A DNA stretch of 64,000 nucleotides from JBFMDN01 sp040753915 (lineage in GTDB: Bacteria; Desulfobacterota; Desulfomonilia; Desulfomonilales; Desulfomonilaceae). Shown here piece by piece: positions 60,375 through 64,000 of this stretch. The translations under genes and the position numbers were made by a program. The notes under the pieces are model-generated. The model did not search any database. It was not told where the DNA came from and saw nothing but the letters and a program-made list of their open reading frames with translations. The first letter of the stretch is position 1. Each line of letters starts with the position of its first letter. The stretch covers positions 1 to 64,000 of the forward strand of contig JBFMDN010000022.1 in NCBI GenBank assembly GCA_040753915.1. The letters are read 5' to 3'.

Positions 60375-60684
60375 ACTTACTCTCAGCGTAGGCTGGTAGC
60401 CCTGCGTCTGTAGCCGGAAGAGTTCTCCCGCGTCGCTATCACAATCCCTGCGACAATCAGTAATCCGCTGACGGCATGGTTCCAGTGAATCGGCTCTCCC
60501 AGGAGCAAAGCTGCGGCAAGAGAACTCTGAGCCGCGGCTGCCCTTTTCGGCACAGATCCGTCCCGGACGTTTACGCTTCAGCGGCCGGAGATTGCATCTG
60601 CACTCACGAAGCCCCATAATAGCGCAGGAGGGCGAGACCCTCCCGGATGTCGATTGCATAGCAAGAGCAGAGAATGGAGGGGGC
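60375..60684. other. Intergenic, nothing recognised
   Basis: About 310 bases before the thioesterase, without a convincing gene. A ribosome site GGAGG lies just before its start. Confidence 0.4.
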
Positions 60685-61170
60685 ATGGAGGGACGGAGAG
60701 TGAGCGAGAGCGTTACGGACATGGCTGTCACCATGAATCCTGAGGATGCCAATCCGTACGGAAACGTCCACGGCGGGGTGATCATGAAATACGTGGATAC
60801 CGCGGCCGGGGCTGCGGCGATCCGGCACTCACGCACCAATTGCGTCACCGCATCGATTGACCGACTCGATTTTCATAGTCCTGTTTTCATAGGTGATTTG
60901 CTGATACTAAAGGCAAGCGTGAACTATGTGGGTAAGACATCACTGGAGGTAGGAGTCCGCGTGGAGGCGGAAAACCTTCGCACGGGTCAGGTGAGGCATA
61001 CAGCGTCTGCCTATCTCACATTCGTCGCCCTGGATGCGAGCGGGAAACCCACGGAGGTGCCGCCCCTGATTACTGAGACCGAGGATGAAAAGAGACGGCA
61101 ATGCGAAGCAGAGATTCGTCGCGAATACCGTCTGGCAGAGCGTAAAAGGGAAAAGGCATGCGCGCGGTAA
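60685..61170 (+). CDS. Acyl-CoA thioesterase, YciA/BFIT hotdog family
   Basis: A 161-residue hotdog-fold protein from ATG 60685 (preceded by GGAGGGGG). The acyl-CoA thioesterase signature NPYGNVHGGVIMKYVDTAAGAAA contains the catalytic Asp, followed by VTASIDRLDFHSPVFIGDLLILKASVNYVGKTSLEV and TASAYLTFVALD. The C-terminal tail is charged (KRRQCEAEIRREYRLAERKRE). It would hydrolyse acyl-CoA esters in the cytosol, consistent with its place beside the acyl-CoA catabolic genes. The longer upstream frame has no conserved residues. Confidence 0.9.
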   Translation: MEGRRVSESVTDMAVTMNPEDANPYGNVHGGVIMKYVDTAAGAAAIRHSRTNCVTASIDRLDFHSPVFIGDLLILKASVNYVGKTSLEVGVRVEAENLRTGQVRHTASAYLTFVALDASGKPTEVPPLITETEDEKRRQCEAEIRREYRLAERKREKACAR

Positions 61171-61402
61171 TTGCCCCGGATACAGTCCAGCGAGACGGTC
61201 CCCTCCCTTGACGCACCGGGCAGTCGCTGCCCCGGCTTCGCTGTTCCGTAAGGGAATAACGGTCTGCTGCGACTATTCAGCTTGGCAGAGAACCGCTTTC
61301 TTGCCTTTCGTGACCATTGCCCGAGTTGAGCGACAGACGGATCATACTGGGTGGCAGCGAGTAGCCGGAACGCCTGAGCTTCCGACTACTCTGCCCAACC
61401 TT

Positions 61403-61960
61403 CTACGAAACGAGCTTCTTCGCGATTTCCTCGGCCTCGGTGACCAGATCGAGCCTCTGAGACACGGAGTTTGCTTCTCTCGGTCCGTTCATTCGCAAGA
61501 GATGATTGGTAGCGAACCCGTAGTATTTCAGCCACATCTCATATCGGGGGAACACATCGGCGTACAGGGCCAGGTTGGACTGCCCCTGTGCCATGATGAA
61601 CACCGACTTCTTGCCGGGCTGGAGTCGGCTAGTGAAATCAGGGTTCAAGTAGGAGTAGGTGCGGTCAAAGAAAAGCTTGAACTGACCTGAGACTTCACCG
61701 AAATAGTTGGGGGTTGCCAGCACGACCGCATCGCCTTCTTTGACTGCTTGGAGGACGGGGGTGAGGTCGTCCTCTAGCACACAGTGGTCCAGCTTCGTTT
61801 TGCACGTTTCACACGCTTGACATCCCCGGAACTTGAGCTTGTTGAGTGAGAATTCCTCTGTATTTGCTCCGAGCTCTCTCGCCTTATTCAACACAACACG
61901 AGCGAGACTTGTGCTGTTGCTTTCAGAGCGGGGACTTCCCATTACACCTACAATCTTCAT
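61403..61960 (-). CDS. Iron-sulfur flavoprotein (Isf-like, flavodoxin fold)
   Basis: A 185-residue flavodoxin-like protein. The FMN phosphate loop GSPRSESNSTSL is at the start. The motif CQACETCKTKLDHC (C-x2-C-x2-C-x6-C, about residues 47-60) is the compact four-Cys cluster site that defines iron-sulfur flavoproteins of methanogens and other anaerobes. TPNYFGEVSGQFKLFFDRTY is the usual second FMN loop. It may reduce oxygen, peroxide or quinones and suggests an anaerobe with oxidative defence. It is alone between convergent and same-strand neighbours, just ahead of an amidohydrolase gene. Confidence 0.88.
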   Translation of the reverse strand: MKIVGVMGSPRSESNSTSLARVVLNKARELGANTEEFSLNKLKFRGCQACETCKTKLDHCVLEDDLTPVLQAVKEGDAVVLATPNYFGEVSGQFKLFFDRTYSYLNPDFTSRLQPGKKSVFIMAQGQSNLALYADVFPRYEMWLKYYGFATNHLLRMNGPREANSVSQRLDLVTEAEEIAKKLVS

Positions 61961-61999
61961 CAGATACCTCCTGTCCGCAGAGGACTGCGTTATCGAATC

Positions 62000-62902
62000 C
62001 TAACGAGCCACACAGCTCATTTTCCTCTCCTGAACATGCCCGGTATCACAGAGTCCTAGAAGCCTCGCCGCATTTTCTCCCAGGACAGCGGCTTGTTCTT
62101 GCCCATTGAAACCAGCCTTGGAGAGGAGCGAAAGAACCTTCTCCTTTTCAGCACCATGGAGGAACCACGGCCAATCTGTGCCGAAAAGTATGTGAGATGC
62201 GCCGTGCACGCGAAAGAGCACGACTAGTTGATCCTCCGTGAACGTATGCGTGGCGTTAGACGTGTCGAGATAGAGATTTTCAGCAGGAACGAGATCTCGG
62301 CGCACTTCGTCAAAGTCGCCCAGCAAGCCTCCCATATGAGCACAGACTACGTTGATCCCCGGATGCCGTCGTGTGATCTCGGTCAATTTGGCTGGAGTCG
62401 TAATGTGCTCCCTTGCCGCCCCAAAATACACATCCGCGGCCATGAACGTGTCGAACACGACTATCGGCCGTGCGTCGAGGCAACTGCCCAGGTCTTCCAC
62501 GGCAGCGAGCATGGATTCCCCTTCGGGGGATAAGAGATCGAAACGTTGAGAAAAACTGGATAATTTGAACCCATTTATTCCCAAGTCATAGATGCGCGAT
62601 ATCTCGTCCCGCAGGCCCTCCATAGCAGGATGCAGCGTACCAAGAGTCCGTATCCGCGTCAGATCGCGGGTCCACCCGATAAATCGGTCGTTTTCAGCTC
62701 GCACCCTGTCCGGGGAGGCGGTTGGCAGGAGCACACACAGGTCTACACCGTTGGATTCGGCGGACTCCTGGAGGGCTATCGGACTCAATCTCTCCCATGC
62801 ATCTTCTGTGTTGAGCTTCAATGCATATACCATGTCCGGTCGACTCCGGACGTTCTTGACGATCCGGTCTGTGAAAATGTGACTGTGACTGTCAATAAAC
62901 AT
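62000..62902 (-). CDS. Amidohydrolase family metal-dependent hydrolase
   Basis: A 300-residue amidohydrolase-2 type TIM barrel from ATG 62902: FIDSHSHIFTD (HxH), GINGFKLSSFSQRF (the Lys/Glu region), FDTF, CAHMGGLLGDFDEV and FGTDWPWF (the last Asp), with DALGEN-like QAAVLGENAARLLGL at the end. These proteins often act as decarboxylases or lactonases on small acids, such as ACMSD or 2-pyrone-4,6-dicarboxylate hydrolase. The C-terminal CDTGHVQERKMSCVAR is not conserved. It is ahead of the flavoprotein and behind the RsbW-like gene, all on the minus strand. Confidence 0.82.
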   Translation of the reverse strand: MFIDSHSHIFTDRIVKNVRSRPDMVYALKLNTEDAWERLSPIALQESAESNGVDLCVLLPTASPDRVRAENDRFIGWTRDLTRIRTLGTLHPAMEGLRDEISRIYDLGINGFKLSSFSQRFDLLSPEGESMLAAVEDLGSCLDARPIVVFDTFMAADVYFGAAREHITTPAKLTEITRRHPGINVVCAHMGGLLGDFDEVRRDLVPAENLYLDTSNATHTFTEDQLVVLFRVHGASHILFGTDWPWFLHGAEKEKVLSLLSKAGFNGQEQAAVLGENAARLLGLCDTGHVQERKMSCVAR

Positions 62903-62990
62903 GTGCGAATACCCGTCGTACCACTTGCTCAGGGCGGATGAAGGCCACGCATTTGACTTCGTGGGAGCATAGCCCCCTTCCATGGAGTGT

Positions 62991-63446
62991 TCACTTGCGA
63001 GCGAGTCGTATGGTTAGTCGGTTGACCCCGCCAGTCCGCGAGTAGTCCATGGATGAGCTCAATTTACGCACCAAATGAATTCCTAGGCCCCCGGGCTCGC
63101 AATCCGTGATCGGTCCGTTGAGGGCAGGAGTGGGCACGGAGAGTGGATCAAACTCGCGACCGTCATCCTCAAAAACGATCTGGACATGTCGCGGGTCTAG
63201 AGTCAGCTCGACGCTGATTTCATGAGAGCCCTCGTCATCATAAGCATACTTGATCACGTTCGTCAGAACTTCTTCCAGGACCAGATTGGAGATATAAATG
63301 GTCCTCTCATCGAGCCCTCGCTCGTGAAAGAAGGCCTCAGCCTCACTCATCAGGTTGATCAGCCCTTCCCGGGAATTGACCGTGCGCAGTAATAGATAGT
63401 CCGTCACCTCGTCGTGCTCCGGTTGACCGCACGTATGCTCGGGCAT
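62991..63446 (-). CDS. RsbW-like serine kinase / anti-sigma factor
   Basis: A 151-residue GHKL ATPase. N box EEVLTNVIKYAYDDEGSHEI, G1 VFEDDGREFDP and G2 GGLGIHLVRKLSS are all present. The N-terminal helices are short, so this is of the SpoIIAB/RsbW type and not a full histidine kinase. It would phosphorylate the STAS protein encoded just upstream on the same strand and bind a sigma factor or output protein. The start is ATG 63446; an upstream frame to 63530 is not supported. The gap to the STAS gene is about 95 bases. Confidence 0.85.
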   Translation of the reverse strand: MPEHTCGQPEHDEVTDYLLLRTVNSREGLINLMSEAEAFFHERGLDERTIYISNLVLEEVLTNVIKYAYDDEGSHEISVELTLDPRHVQIVFEDDGREFDPLSVPTPALNGPITDCEPGGLGIHLVRKLSSSMDYSRTGGVNRLTIRLARK

Positions 63447-63544
63447 CGGCTTGCCCGCGTTCCGCACAATGTGCGAGGAAGTCACAGCGTTCAAACGACC
63501 TCTGACACGAGGCACGTCGCTCGCCAACAATAGCGCTGGCGGAA

Positions 63545-63886
63545 TTAGCTTCTCAACAGGGTGACAGCTTCCTCGAAGCCCCGAGCTATGGGAATAAAAT
63601 TGACCGTTCCCGAGGTCAGGAGGGTTTCCTCCACCATTGGCTTGGGGTTTACGACAATCATTTTCTTTCCCTCCGCAGCCAGAGCCTTGGCAGTGGCAAA
63701 AAGCAGGCGGATTCCCAGCGAAGCGAGGTATGTCACTTGTTCCAGGTCCACGATGGCGGAGCGGCCTGCTTCCGACGTGAGACTCTGAAATTGCGTCTCA
63801 ATTTGATCCGCCCCCTCCACGTCCAGCTTTCCGGACAGTGCTATGTGAGAAAACTCCCTGTTGCTGTCGATAACGTGCAGTTCCAT
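63545..63886 (-). CDS. STAS-domain anti-sigma factor antagonist
   Basis: A 113-residue single STAS domain, starting MELHVIDSNREFSHIALSG (GGAGG upstream). The phosphorylatable Ser is in TYLASLGIRLL, with AIVDLEQV ahead of it. This is the RsbV/SpoIIAA pattern; phosphorylation by the partner kinase is inferred. The pair probably forms a partner-switching module. The third partner (sigma factor or phosphatase) is not in the window. Confidence 0.88.
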   Translation of the reverse strand: MELHVIDSNREFSHIALSGKLDVEGADQIETQFQSLTSEAGRSAIVDLEQVTYLASLGIRLLFATAKALAAEGKKMIVVNPKPMVEETLLTSGTVNFIPIARGFEEAVTLLRS

Positions 63887-64000
63887 GCGTGCCTCCATTC
63901 GTGTTCAGCTACGCTATACCCAAATCCCGTCACTGGGTCCTTGAATGGAGTACATACCATGTTGCGCATTTCTTGGGAATGCGTTCTCCGGTCTACCCTG
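63887..64000. other. Upstream region of the STAS gene, cut by window end
   Basis: 114 bases without a gene. No promoter was identified by eye. Confidence 0.4.

Overview
The window looks like the chromosome of a deltaproteobacterium (Desulfobacterota), probably an anaerobe of the Desulfomonile/Syntrophobacter kind. This is an inference from gene content: a large multiheme c-type cytochrome, DUF169 and DUF2889 proteins, a 4-hydroxybutyryl-CoA dehydratase-like enzyme, an iron-sulfur flavoprotein, a sigma54-controlled acyl-CoA dehydrogenase and an HD-GYP response regulator. No rRNA and no CRISPR array is present; one tRNA gene (Gln, TTG) was found.

Layout. 0-2 kb: decayed accessory DNA beside the 3' end of tRNA-Gln (broken IS1380 transposase, a small orphan ORF, a degenerate TCGGAA-rich repeat). 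2-6 kb: housekeeping and repair genes (ispE, a methyltransferase, a fused MsrA-MsrB, an Old Yellow Enzyme). 6-10.6 kb: a MacAB-type export operon with two permeases. 11-15 kb: an SOS cassette of lexA with its own GAAC-N4-GTTC box, a DnaE2-like polymerase and a separately encoded OB-fold tail. 15-24 kb: an outer-membrane barrel, SAM hydroxide adenosyltransferase, ComF, the 4-hydroxybutyryl-CoA dehydratase-like enzyme and a DUF169/PHP/DUF2889 group, with dispersed palindromic repeats. 24-30.8 kb: a metal-homeostasis block containing a Mn/Zn/Fe ABC importer whose permease is fused to a complete DtxR-type repressor (like chlamydial YtgCR), an MntP Mn exporter, a CDF zinc exporter and a small Cys/Pro-repeat secreted protein. 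31-34.6 kb: a putative electron-transfer operon (SUMF1-fold protein, cytochrome b subunit IV-like protein, 11-heme or larger cytochrome c). 34.7-38 kb: a CorC/TlyC protein and an ABC-2 exporter.

38-44.5 kb is a nest of insertion sequences: an IS1634-type element with a 15-bp inverted repeat at each end encloses a DruA-ISAs1 fusion transposase (frameshifted) and an IS21 element that has cut off the IS1634 transposase start. 44.7-46.9 kb holds a divergent LysR / F420-type oxidoreductase pair. 46.9-48.9 kb is a second, decayed IS21-like element carrying a ParB-like gene and a small zinc-finger gene. Its end cuts off the front of a hybrid histidine kinase, which with the following REC-HD-GYP protein has lost internal domains in frame. 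At 51.3-52 kb a fragment of the same IS1380 element seen at the window start adjoins a HepT-MntA type toxin-antitoxin pair.

52.5-53.8 kb encodes a Cys-rich-FeoA fusion and a DtxR-family repressor with a clear sigma70 promoter and a palindromic operator candidate. 53.9-61.2 kb is an acyl-CoA/ring-fission type catabolic region (crotonase, metallo-beta-lactamase hydrolase, DUF6282 hydrolase, acyl-CoA dehydrogenase, thioesterase). The hydrolase and dehydrogenase genes appear to be transcribed from a good sigma54 promoter beside a divergent sigma54 activator. The window ends with an iron-sulfur flavoprotein, an amidohydrolase and an RsbW-like kinase / STAS antagonist pair.
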